The notes under the pieces were generated by a model. It had not been told where the DNA came from. It ran no database searches and saw only the letters and a program-made list of their open reading frames with translations. From assembly GCA_022510565.1 (NCBI GenBank), contig JAFLTE010000006.1, forward strand, positions 1-64,000: a stretch of 64,000 bases of DNA, in the 5' to 3' direction. This DNA comes from Lachnospiraceae bacterium (GTDB taxonomy: Bacteria > Bacillota > Clostridia > Lachnospirales > Lachnospiraceae). A program made the translations under genes and the position numbers. Below are positions 27,499-36,032 of this stretch, piece by piece; the stretch's first letter is position 1; each line of letters starts with the position of its first letter.

Positions 27499-28929
27499 TT
27501 AATAAGCTCTACCCCAGTATACCATCTTTTTCGCGGGTTTGCCACAGCAGACACATGTGTCACCGATATTCTCCTGCTCGAAAGGCATACAGCGACTTGT
27601 AACGGCCAGTTCTTCCTTAATCTTGTCCTCACAATCCTGCTCACAGCACCACATAGCTTTAACGAAACCGGACTTCTCCGTGAAAAGCTTACGGAACTCG
27701 TCCATATTCTTAGCTTCATAAGTATGTTCTTCTCTGTGCGCCCGCGCGCGCTCCAACATCTCTACTTGTATTTTATTCAGAATCTCTGCTGTTTTTGCTT
27801 CCAATTCATCGAGCGATACTTCTATTTTTTCTCCTGTATCGCGGCGACAAATTACGCATTTGTTTGCCTCAATATCTTTAGGGCCTATCTCCACGCGAAT
27901 CGGTATACCGCGCATCTCCTGCTCGGAGAATTTCCAGCCGGGGCTCTTATCCGTGTCATCTACCTTTACACGGAAGTTGCTTAACTTGTCCCGCAGCTCA
28001 TACGCCTTATCCAATACCCCTTCCTTCTTCTGCTGAATCGGAATAATCATAACCTGTGTGGGCGCTACCCGAGGAGGCAAAACCAGACCGGAATTATCGC
28101 CATGAACCATAATCACGGCACCGATCAGTCGTGTGGACGCACCCCATGACGTCTGGTGTACATATTTCAGGGTATTGTCTTTATCCGTATATTGAATGCC
28201 GAATGCTTTGGCAAAGCCGTCCCCAAAGTTATGGCTTGTGCCGGACTGCAGCGCTTTACCGTCATGCATCAGCGCCTCAATTGTGTAGGTTGATTCCGCG
28301 CCTGCAAACTTTTCTTTCTCGGTCTTACGTCCCTTAATTACAGGAATCGCCAGCACCTGTTCGCAGAAATCGGCGTATATGTTGAGCATCTGAACGGTTC
28401 TCTCCTCCGCCTCCTGTGCTGTTGCATGAGCGGTATGTCCCTCCTGCCATAGGAACTCGCGGCTCCGCAAGAAAGGTCTGGTCTCTTTTTCCCAACGCAC
28501 CACGGAACACCACTGGTTACACAGCTGCGGCAAATCACGGTAAGACTGCACTACATTCTTATAATAATCGCAGAAAAGTGTCTCCGAAGTAGGTCTTACA
28601 CAGAGTCTCTCCTGTAAAGGCTGCATACCGCCGTGGGTTACCCATGCCACTTCCGGCGCAAAGCCTTCCACGTGGTCTTTCTCCTTATTCAGAAGACTCT
28701 CCGAAATAAACATAGGCATATATACATTTTGCACTCCCGTAGCTTTGAACATCGCATCCATCTGCTGTTGAATCAGCTCCCAGATTGCATAACCCGCCGG
28801 TTTAAATACCATACATCCCTTGATGCTGGTGTAGTCTATCAACTCCGCTTTCTTGACTACATCGGTGTACCATTGCGCGAAATCGTCTTCCATGGAAGTG
28901 ATCGCTTCTACTAATTTCTTCTCTGCCAT
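27499..28929 (-). CDS. proS: prolyl-tRNA synthetase (type 3, archaeal/eukaryote-like)
   Basis: 476 residues from ATG 28929 (AGGAAG upstream; the frame extends into the leader). Class II core with motif 2 [24 protein letters not shown] and motif 3 in [14 protein letters not shown], then the anticodon-binding domain and the C-terminal zinc-type domain with CC..C and CVCCGK cysteines ending in Tyr. This is the short form without the editing INS domain. Regulated by the T-box leader just upstream. Confidence 0.95.
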   Translation of the reverse strand: MAEKKLVEAITSMEDDFAQWYTDVVKKAELIDYTSIKGCMVFKPAGYAIWELIQQQMDAMFKATGVQNVYMPMFISESLLNKEKDHVEGFAPEVAWVTHGGMQPLQERLCVRPTSETLFCDYYKNVVQSYRDLPQLCNQWCSVVRWEKETRPFLRSREFLWQEGHTAHATAQEAEERTVQMLNIYADFCEQVLAIPVIKGRKTEKEKFAGAESTYTIEALMHDGKALQSGTSHNFGDGFAKAFGIQYTDKDNTLKYVHQTSWGASTRLIGAVIMVHGDNSGLVLPPRVAPTQVMIIPIQQKKEGVLDKAYELRDKLSNFRVKVDDTDKSPGWKFSEQEMRGIPIRVEIGPKDIEANKCVICRRDTGEKIEVSLDELEAKTAEILNKIQVEMLERARAHREEHTYEAKNMDEFRKLFTEKSGFVKAMWCCEQDCEDKIKEELAVTSRCMPFEQENIGDTCVCCGKPAKKMVYWGRAY

Positions 28930-28980
28930 TTTTCCTACTTCCTTTCTTGATATGTTTTGTAAATTCATGCACTGCACAAC

Positions 28981-29240
28981 TAAAAAACCGCCAAAACTTC
29001 TGTCCCCCAAAGGGACCGAAATCTCGGCGGTACCACCCTAATTAGCATGTCTATACATGCTCTCTCAACATACCGTTATCGCCGGTGCTACGCTGTGCTC
29101 ATCACCCAGGACTCCGAGGCCGGTTCCGAATACTTCCCGTAAGAATCTCCCACCAATAATTCTCTCTCTGGCACGTTTCATATCCGTACTATTCTCTTCA
29201 TCGTCACGTTAAATTGTATAGTAACTGCTTTTATTTGCTG
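28981..29240 (-). ncRNA. T-box riboswitch upstream of proS
   Basis: This fills the 333-base gap between proS and the O-antigen-ligase-like gene. The minus strand shows the T-box core AGGGTGGTACCGCCG (29039-29025). The competing terminator pairs ACCGCC with GGCGGT (about 29032-28986) and ends in TTTTTTA (28987-28981). Upstream are the Stem I features: an AGAGAGAGAA stretch near 29165, GGTGGGAG near 29150, and a specifier-loop candidate GAACCGGCC near 29120 that contains the proline codon CCG. Uncharged tRNA-Pro should favour readthrough into proS. Confidence 0.93.
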
Positions 29241-29259
29241 TTCAGTTACATTTTTATCC

Positions 29260-29288
29260 ATTCTAGACGCTTGGCAGTGTTTTGTCAA
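29260..29288 (-). promoter_or_regulatory. sigma-A promoter of the proS T-box transcript
   Basis: Minus strand TTGACA (29288-29283), 17-base spacer, TAGAAT (29265-29260). It sits within the last codons of the preceding gene and starts transcription about 20 bases before Stem I of the T-box. Confidence 0.85.
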
Positions 29289-32200
29289 CCACTACCTGAC
29301 TTGATTGCCTCTTATCCGTCTCTCTGAGAATATACTCCCCTACACCCATTAATAGAAAGATAAACGGCGTGCAGAGCACTTGCTGATAACAGAAGAAATT
29401 GTAACACATATAAGATACGATTGACGCTGTAATACCCACAAGCAGAGAATCGCTCCGATGTTCACGGAAAAATCTGCGGATTGCCGTCACGTAGATTCCC
29501 ACGTAGGCAAGTGTCCCGATAATTCCGACATTAATCAGACTGTTCATCCATTCATTATGGGCATTAGTCAACTGCGCGTCTACCCAGAATAAAGCGGCCT
29601 CCTCAGCATAATAGGCATTTAAATAACTGTTGAAGCAATCCGGTCCCACACCGAACAGTTTGTACCTAAGATTTGCCTCCGTAAACATCTTAAAGGCCAT
29701 ATGCCATATCCTGCCTCTTCCGTTACCCCAATCATTGTTCCAGTTAAAATAGTAGATATCCGCCAGTCTGTCGGAAATCCCTTGTGGAAGACTTCCCCTT
29801 GATTGCAATACAATGAGAAGAATCAAGACTGCGACCACAACACCGGCTGCCGCCGGAGTGTACCCGCACAGCCGCACCATCAAAGAGGACGGATATTTGT
29901 GTGAACCCGAATCAAGCCCGATAAAGTACAATACAGCAGTTATAATAAGACAAATTGCAAGCAACCCCCACGTCACCGGCGAAGTCCACATCATCCTTGT
30001 CACGAAGTCCGCCTCAAACGCCGGATTGGGATGTATCTGCATCAGGTAATACATGACTTTGCCCGATGCAAAAAGCAGAGTGAGTGCTCCCGTAAACCGA
30101 CACATCATGCCACGTTCTTTCGCTGAAATCATAACGAAAACAACCATCGCACCCGCCAGACCAAAATATGCGCTGTCACTGTTCTGCGTCACCAAGGTAC
30201 AAAAGCCAATTGTCATAAAGACGCCGCTTAATATTCCCCACACCTTTTTATCACTATAAAGAAATATGCCCATACCCACAGGCAATGTAACTGCCAGAAA
30301 ACTACCATACCAAGTGGCTTGTCCCAATGTGGACAAAAATCGGGTTTTCTGCAAATCGGTAAGCTCATCATAGAAACCAATCGGATCGATCAGAAGCCTA
30401 TGCAAAATACCGATTCCGTACACAACGCACGCTGCCGCCAGCAGCACTGCAAATATCAATCGATAGTATTTTCCAAACCGCGATGCGAAAAGATATAGCA
30501 GCACAAAACTAATCTGGGACATCATACCCATACTCCATCCGGAATAGCCCCACCAGGCATCTTTATAAAATCCACCGAAAATTGCTGCAATCCATGACAA
30601 AATCAAATATGCCAGTACGCATCCGTCAGTGACGGACACCCGTACCTTTCCATGCTCCTTTATAAAGAAAACCAAATACGGTATCACCACGACGAACAAA
30701 ACAACACAGCCTGTCAGCATAATGTTTCTGTACGCGGCAAATTTAGCGTCCCCTATCCGGTGATAACCGTCCTTGGTATAGAAGGTCAACGCCACACACA
30801 GAACGACAGCCAAAACAGCAAACAGATTTTCCGCAATCTGCCCCGTAATCCTGAGTCCGGAAGCGAGAGGGCGTACCTTCTCATCTTCCTCTGAAACAAT
30901 TCTATGACCGATGCAATCATACACAGATTCTTCCGCCGTATTGCGATATAGTTTCTCACCGATTCCCAACACGATAAAAATATATGGCGTATTCAATACC
31001 TGCTGAAAGCTGACTAAATTATGCACTGTGTAGGCTAACATACTGACAGCGCATAAGTATAGCATCGGCTGCCTGTGCGCCCGTCTCATATACCTCACGA
31101 AAGCTGTCAAAAAGAGTCCCGCAAAACATATCCATCCAACCACACCTACATTGACAAGGAGTGTAAGCTGTTCATTGTGAGCATTGGTAAGCTTCTGGTT
31201 CGTGAACTGCCATACCAACCTGTCCGCCAATTCCGGCACATCATACACATAGTCTGCGAAACAGTCCGGTCCGACTCCTACGATTTTATGTAAGGCATCC
31301 AAGCTCCGATATGCGTTGATGCCGCAATTCCACGCCGCACCTCTGCCATGACCCCAGTCTTCCTGAAAAACTTCACTCCCATCAAATGCACCACTTACAT
31401 TCATCAGAATCATTGCCGCTATGCAACAGCTCCCCACTGCTGCTGCCGCTACAATATATTTCAGCCGCCTGTTTTTAAGCAAGCTGTTTTCTATATGTAG
31501 GATGTTCCTCTTTGCCAAGTTCCACAGAAGCACATAGCATACAAGCGCAATACACAAAATCCACCAAGCTGCATTTCCCGTCAGTAAAACTGCCGTAACG
31601 CCGGCACTGCCGCTATCATCTGTCAACGTATAGTTATATCGCAGATGCGGCAAAAACCGCATATATTTTCCTAACAGACAGCCTGCTGCAAACATGATAC
31701 ACAACTCCGGAAGACGATGCGTCCGTTTGCTGCTGCCAAGAGATAACACAAACAGCGTCAGCAACATAACAGCAAAGACCGGATATGCGCTCTCGCTTCC
31801 CTGCGTCACACCGGCAATCATCGCGATAAAACTGTAAACGCCTGCCGCAATTCGCAGCCACATCCTATCGCTGCACCAATACAGTGTCATGCCGATGGAG
31901 GCAGTGACAGACCAATAACCGCAAAACCAGTTGATGTTACCTAAGGTAGAGATAAAGACCGGCGTCTGTCCTTCCATGGCAATCGGGTAGATGGAATACC
32001 GATTGCATATCCCAAGTAAGAATACCGCCGCCGCCGCTGTGAGCCACACGATAAGCCATCTCAAGTCACCATGAAAATATCTTGAGAAAAGAAAATACGT
32101 CAGAACAAATATCATCTGGGTCATAACACCCATCTGCCATCCGGTTATACCCCACAGAGCATCTTCTTTATAGGCAGAGCACAGATAGGACAGCATCACC

Positions 32201-32532
32201 GCCACCAAATAACCGTAGGCAAACCAATCCGTGACAGACAATCGACGATAGTTTCTGATAATCCACCGGCTGTCACGACGTACGGCGATTGATAAGATAA
32301 TGACACATACCGACGCAGCCAACGTTGCCAGACTGACGTTGCGGAAAAACTCATACTTCACCGCCCCGATACGCGTATATCCGCCCGGCGCATAGAAAGG
32401 GTATATCAGAGCCATCACAAGAAAATATGCCATAATAATGCCCTGACAAATATCCCTGTGCCAACCGTCCGAATGATTCAGTTCTGTATGTTTTAACTCT
32501 TTCTCGTCCAATGCCACCATATTTTTAATCAT
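29263..32532 (-). CDS. tandemly duplicated O-antigen ligase-like membrane protein
   Basis: 1089 residues, about twice the size of a usual Wzy_C/O-antigen ligase protein. Two homologous halves follow each other (~1-520 and ~540-1075). Each starts with a TM after YEFFRN / FAAYRN, then WGITGWQMGVMTQ / WGYSGWSMGMMSQ, STLGNINWF / STLGQATWY and SESAY / SDSAY. Each then has the large loop GVGPDCF...LTNAHNE, and ends FQQVLNTPYIFIVLGIGE / YQQVLCTPFIFLLMGVGE. Around 24 TM helices in total. Probably joins lipid-linked glycans or similar chains at the membrane. It overlaps the AI-2E gene by 8 bases. Confidence 0.88.
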   Translation of the reverse strand: MIKNMVALDEKELKHTELNHSDGWHRDICQGIIMAYFLVMALIYPFYAPGGYTRIGAVKYEFFRNVSLATLAASVCVIILSIAVRRDSRWIIRNYRRLSVTDWFAYGYLVAVMLSYLCSAYKEDALWGITGWQMGVMTQMIFVLTYFLFSRYFHGDLRWLIVWLTAAAAVFLLGICNRYSIYPIAMEGQTPVFISTLGNINWFCGYWSVTASIGMTLYWCSDRMWLRIAAGVYSFIAMIAGVTQGSESAYPVFAVMLLTLFVLSLGSSKRTHRLPELCIMFAAGCLLGKYMRFLPHLRYNYTLTDDSGSAGVTAVLLTGNAAWWILCIALVCYVLLWNLAKRNILHIENSLLKNRRLKYIVAAAAVGSCCIAAMILMNVSGAFDGSEVFQEDWGHGRGAAWNCGINAYRSLDALHKIVGVGPDCFADYVYDVPELADRLVWQFTNQKLTNAHNEQLTLLVNVGVVGWICFAGLFLTAFVRYMRRAHRQPMLYLCAVSMLAYTVHNLVSFQQVLNTPYIFIVLGIGEKLYRNTAEESVYDCIGHRIVSEEDEKVRPLASGLRITGQIAENLFAVLAVVLCVALTFYTKDGYHRIGDAKFAAYRNIMLTGCVVLFVVVIPYLVFFIKEHGKVRVSVTDGCVLAYLILSWIAAIFGGFYKDAWWGYSGWSMGMMSQISFVLLYLFASRFGKYYRLIFAVLLAAACVVYGIGILHRLLIDPIGFYDELTDLQKTRFLSTLGQATWYGSFLAVTLPVGMGIFLYSDKKVWGILSGVFMTIGFCTLVTQNSDSAYFGLAGAMVVFVMISAKERGMMCRFTGALTLLFASGKVMYYLMQIHPNPAFEADFVTRMMWTSPVTWGLLAICLIITAVLYFIGLDSGSHKYPSSLMVRLCGYTPAAAGVVVAVLILLIVLQSRGSLPQGISDRLADIYYFNWNNDWGNGRGRIWHMAFKMFTEANLRYKLFGVGPDCFNSYLNAYYAEEAALFWVDAQLTNAHNEWMNSLINVGIIGTLAYVGIYVTAIRRFFREHRSDSLLVGITASIVSYMCYNFFCYQQVLCTPFIFLLMGVGEYILRETDKRQSSQVVVDKTLPSV

Positions 32533-33601
32533 AATCTAAGGAATCTCTTTCGTCAAATTCCGCATCACTGTTTTTTATTACTTTAAGAATTTCAATACTC
32601 ACAATAAGCGCAAGCGGTCCTTTGACGATTCCTCCGACCCCGAAAAGCTTTACACCTGCATAAATTGCAAACAGCATGAAAACAGGTGCAACACCGATAT
32701 GCTTGCCAATCAGTTTCGGCTCCATAAGCTCTCTGGTCACAATACAGACTACATACAAAATCAAACACACCGTCATCCGTACATACTGTCCGTTCAGCAA
32801 TTGCCAGACAGACAACGGCACCAACACGATACCTGTTCCGATAAAAGGCAGCGCATCCAGAACCCCCGCAAGAATACCAAACAGAATTCCTCCCGCGATA
32901 CCCACTACACTGAGCGTGATACTGCACAACAGGCTGATAATAAGCATAATCAGTCCCTGCGCCCTGAGAAAAGTTATGATATATGACAGAACACCTTCCA
33001 CCACCGCCCAAACGAGTCTCAGCTCCTCCGATTTCTTCAATTGTGCCACAATATTGGCATAATCCTTTTCCAATAAAATAGCCGCGATGCATGTAATCGC
33101 CAGAAAACCCAATGCAGCAAAAAGACCCTTGAAACACTGATAGGATGATGACAGAAGCCGCGGCATCACCTGCACTTGAACATCCTCCAGCACCAGCGTC
33201 AACTGCTCTATAACATAACTCTCAATCTGCTGCCCATTCCAACCGAATTTACCGTCCAGTTGACCGCAGCACTGATGAAAGAAAAGCTCGATCTGTTCAC
33301 TCGCCTGCGTGAAGAATGCTGGAAGTCCTTGAAGCTGTCTGCCGCCCAAGATAACAATAATCCACAGAATTCCCATCATAGCCAGAATAAGCGGCAGGAT
33401 TATACCCACCGCCAGAAACTTCTTCTTAATCGGAATATGGCGCTGCATGCGCTGCAGGAGCGGATAGCACAGAGTCATCAGAAGAAACGCAAACACAAAG
33501 GGCGCGGTAAGGTTAAACAAATATCGAAAGAAAAACCAGACTCCCGCAAAAATCAGACATATTTTAATAATTTTGTTATTTCGTATAATATCGTAGGACA
33601 T
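32525..33601 (-). CDS. AI-2E/YtvI family membrane protein
   Basis: About 358 residues from ATG 33601; the frame opens at a TTG 33631. Eight predicted TM helices in the AI-2E transporter-like pattern, with the typical RAQGLIMLIISLLCS, GILAGVLDALPFIGTGIVLVP and ELMEPKLIGKHIGV motifs. The family includes the Bacillus sporulation protein YtvI and cation/quorum exporters; the closer match cannot be told here. Overlaps the next gene by 8 bases, so the two are translated together. Confidence 0.85.
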   Translation of the reverse strand: MSYDIIRNNKIIKICLIFAGVWFFFRYLFNLTAPFVFAFLLMTLCYPLLQRMQRHIPIKKKFLAVGIILPLILAMMGILWIIVILGGRQLQGLPAFFTQASEQIELFFHQCCGQLDGKFGWNGQQIESYVIEQLTLVLEDVQVQVMPRLLSSSYQCFKGLFAALGFLAITCIAAILLEKDYANIVAQLKKSEELRLVWAVVEGVLSYIITFLRAQGLIMLIISLLCSITLSVVGIAGGILFGILAGVLDALPFIGTGIVLVPLSVWQLLNGQYVRMTVCLILYVVCIVTRELMEPKLIGKHIGVAPVFMLFAIYAGVKLFGVGGIVKGPLALIVSIEILKVIKNSDAEFDERDSLDYD

Positions 33602-33646
33602 GCTTTTATTATGCTTCTTTATATAAAGCAATATGCAGTCTTGGAC

Positions 33647-33970
33647 CTACGTAATTTTTGTTACAAAAAAAACTATTACGGGGGCAATAACCGCCCCCGT
33701 TTTTCTCTGATTCATTTTGTGTTGTGTTATTGTTCCAATCCAATCGCCCCTGTCAACCCATTGTTCCCTTGGAATCGTTGTAAGGTCAAGTACTCCTGCA
33801 GGAAGACCACTTGATGTACCGACACTTGCCGTTTCCTGTGTAGGCGCAGCTTCTGTACTGTCCGCAGGCGCAGCCGCCGCAACTTCTATCTTAGTATCAC
33901 TCACATAATTATTAGACACATAAGCGGTTGAGCCGTTATATTCAAAACGATACCATTTAGTCTCGTTACA
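33647..33970 (-). pseudogene. cut-off 3' part of the SH3-domain sigma factor gene
   Basis: Directly behind the TAG at 33973-33971 the same frame stays open for 107 codons. The first of these (NETKWYRFEYNGSTAYVSNNYVSD) complete the SH3 domain that starts before the stop, and an Ala/Pro/Thr-rich linker follows. The frame then runs through the terminator hairpin at 33678-33700, so its original end was probably earlier. A +1 frame stops at TAA about 25 bases before the hairpin. Either a nonsense mutation split the gene or the stop is read through. Confidence 0.6.
33678..33700 (-). terminator. strong terminator hairpin after the sigma/SH3 gene
   Basis: ACGGGGGC - AATAACC - GCCCCCGT, a perfect 8-bp GC-rich stem; on the minus strand eight Ts follow after five bases. 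On the plus strand TTTTT follows directly, so it could work both ways. Confidence 0.85.
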
Positions 33971-35194
33971 CTATCCGGTGATTGCAATCTCTTCATTGGT
34001 GGAAAGTGAGCCGACCTTTTCCCCGTCTGTATTTGGTGCTGTCCTGATATTAACGGTTTGGGTTGCGTACATTGTCGCACTCATATCAGTGTAAGTATAT
34101 TCTGGTTCTGCTGTCTGTTCGGTGGCTGTTTCTACCGTTTCTGTTTCCTCTGCGCTCTCAGCTTCCCCGGTTTCCGCTTTTTCAGTGCCTTCGGATTCAT
34201 CTGCCATTTCAGGTTCATCCGCAGTTTCCGTTTCTACCTGTAGAGTGTCTTTATCCGATTCCGTCATATCGGGATTCGTTTCCGAAGAAGTGTCCATATC
34301 CTCACTGTCCCCTGCATTAGCTGCATCCAACGCACTCTCTTCCTGCGCTCCTACAGAAGCCTCCTCTGTTTTCTGATTGGTAATGAGCACCGCTGCTGCG
34401 GCAACACCGCCCACTGTCACTACCGCCACCGCAATACCAACGGCAATTTTCAGTTGCACACCTTTTAATATAATACGTCCTCCTGCCTTTGCCGTCTGTG
34501 CGGCAACCGCTGATTTGGGGCGCACCCCCGAAAAGTTAAGCGGAAGTACAGGCATATGCATATCCTGCATCTGTGCGGTAAACAACGCCGTAAGGAAAGG
34601 AATAACAGCAACGGAATAGAGCTTGTCGCCGCTTTTCTCTTGATACCGCAACACGCCTTCTTTAATCTTTGCGCGAGCCACGCTCAACCGATATTTGACC
34701 GTACCCTCCGGGCATTCCATAATTTCAGCGATTTCCGCTACGGAGAACTCGTTAAAATAATGCAGCAAAATTGTCTGGTAAAGCACATCTGAGCAAGTCT
34801 CCTGTATAATCTTTAGCACCAGTTCTCTCTTGTCCGCATTGAGCGCATACTCTTCCGGCAGGAAGTTTTCATTCTCTTCCGTCTCCATGTTCTGAAGCTG
34901 TTCATCACCGGGAAGTGAGGGTTGCTTTTTCTTCAGACAGTTGATACATTTATTGGCGGTCATCCGATAAAGCCAGCGCTTGAACTTGCCCGTATCCTCC
35001 AGCGTGCCCAACTGTTCCAAGACGGTCAGATAAACCTCCTGCGTTACATCCTGAGCCTCCTGCTCATCTTTTAAAAACCCAAGACAAGTAAAATATACAG
35101 AGCGGCAGGTTTCCTGATACAGTTCTTCAAAAGCTGCCTTATCTCCTGTCGCCGCTTTTTGTACCAATTCTTTCAAAATATCGGTATCACTCAT
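33971..35194 (-). CDS. ECF-type sigma factor fused to a TM helix and extracellular SH3 domain (truncated)
   Basis: 407 residues from ATG 35194 (AGGAGG 8 bases upstream). Sigma region 2 (~10-75: YFTCLGFLKDEQEAQDVTQEV), region 4 (~130-185: FNEFSVAEIAEIMECPEGTVKYRLSVARAK), a cytoplasmic linker, one TM helix (~250-275), a long acidic Glu/Thr/Ser linker and the first strands of a bacterial SH3 domain (QTVNIRTAPNTDGEKVGSL). A TAG stop cuts the SH3 domain; its second half follows in the same frame. The layout implies a membrane-tethered sigma factor with an outside sensor. Confidence 0.8.
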   Translation of the reverse strand: MSDTDILKELVQKAATGDKAAFEELYQETCRSVYFTCLGFLKDEQEAQDVTQEVYLTVLEQLGTLEDTGKFKRWLYRMTANKCINCLKKKQPSLPGDEQLQNMETEENENFLPEEYALNADKRELVLKIIQETCSDVLYQTILLHYFNEFSVAEIAEIMECPEGTVKYRLSVARAKIKEGVLRYQEKSGDKLYSVAVIPFLTALFTAQMQDMHMPVLPLNFSGVRPKSAVAAQTAKAGGRIILKGVQLKIAVGIAVAVVTVGGVAAAAVLITNQKTEEASVGAQEESALDAANAGDSEDMDTSSETNPDMTESDKDTLQVETETADEPEMADESEGTEKAETGEAESAEETETVETATEQTAEPEYTYTDMSATMYATQTVNIRTAPNTDGEKVGSLSTNEEIAITG

Positions 35195-35243
35195 TCGTAT
35201 TTTCCTCCTAGTCATCCTGTATGGGCCTATCCCCTATTATATA

Positions 35244-35272
35244 ATGACAAGTAACAAAAGAAAAAGGTTGGG
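35244..35272 (-). promoter_or_regulatory. ECF-type promoter candidate of the sigma/SH3 gene
   Basis: Minus strand CCCAACCTTTTT with -35 core AACC, then about 16 bases, then TGTCAT. The AACCTTTT block matches the two GCAACCTTTT elements of the 57-62 kb cluster, and GTC is a usual ECF -10 core. Suggests autoregulation. Confidence 0.5.
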
Positions 35273-35289
35273 TTTTTAGGACATAAAAA

Positions 35290-35307
35290 CACCTCCAAAA
35301 GGAGGTG
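35290..35307 (-). terminator. terminator of the two-component operon
   Basis: CACCTCC - AAAA - GGAGGTG, followed on the minus strand by TTTTTATG. Lies 10 bases past the response regulator stop. Confidence 0.85.
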
Positions 35308-35316
35308 CATACTAAA

Positions 35317-36006
35317 TCATATTTTGAACCGATATCCCACGCCCCAGATTGTCTCTATATACTGCGGTTTGGCGCTGTCAAATTCAATCTTCTCACGAAT
35401 CTTCTTAATGTGAACGGTGACGGTGGCAATATCGCCGATGGAATCCATATCCCAGATTTCACGGAACAGTTCCTCCTTGGAATATACGTGATTCGGATTC
35501 TCCGCCAGAAAAGTCAGCAGGTCAAACTCCTTGGTTGTAAAAATTCTTTCCTCCCCATCCACGTAAACTCTTCTTGCCGTCTTGTCTATCTTAAGTCCTC
35601 TGATTTCAATAATGTCGTTAACCTTCTGATTGCTTCCTACCAATCTGTCATAGCGCGCCATATGTGCCTTGACTCTCGCCACAAGCTCCGAAGGGCTGAA
35701 CGGCTTAGTCATGTAATCATCCGCTCCCAGCCCCAATCCTCTTATCTTGTCGATGTCATCCTTCTTGGCGGATACCATGATAATAGGCACGTTTTTTTCA
35801 TCGCGAATTCTCCTGCATACCTCGAAGCCGTCTATACCCGGAAGCATAAGGTCTAAGATTACCAGATCAAAATCTCCCGTCAACGCGGTCTGTAATCCTT
35901 TGTCGCCGCTGTTTTCAATCTCTACCTCGAAATCGCTCAGCTCCAGATAGTCTTTCTCTAAATCGGCAATCGCCTCTTCATCTTCGATAATTAATATTTT
36001 GCTCAT
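35317..36006 (-). CDS. OmpR/PhoB-family response regulator
   Basis: 229 residues from ATG 36006 (AAAGGA upstream). Receiver with acceptor in LVILDLMLP and MTKPFSPSEL, and a winged-helix output domain ending ETIWGVGYRFKI. It starts 27 bases after the sensor kinase on the same strand and ends at a terminator. Target genes are unknown. Confidence 0.92.
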   Translation of the reverse strand: MSKILIIEDEEAIADLEKDYLELSDFEVEIENSGDKGLQTALTGDFDLVILDLMLPGIDGFEVCRRIRDEKNVPIIMVSAKKDDIDKIRGLGLGADDYMTKPFSPSELVARVKAHMARYDRLVGSNQKVNDIIEIRGLKIDKTARRVYVDGEERIFTTKEFDLLTFLAENPNHVYSKEELFREIWDMDSIGDIATVTVHIKKIREKIEFDSAKPQYIETIWGVGYRFKI

Positions 36007-36032
36007 ATGCTGCATCCTTTCTGTATAAAGTA

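Noticed and set aside
33971-33973. TAG as a pyrrolysine or other recoded codon
   Set aside because: Other genes here, such as mutS2 and the MMPL transporter, end at TAG, and no pyrrolysine machinery or recoding structure is visible. Nonsense mutation is simpler.
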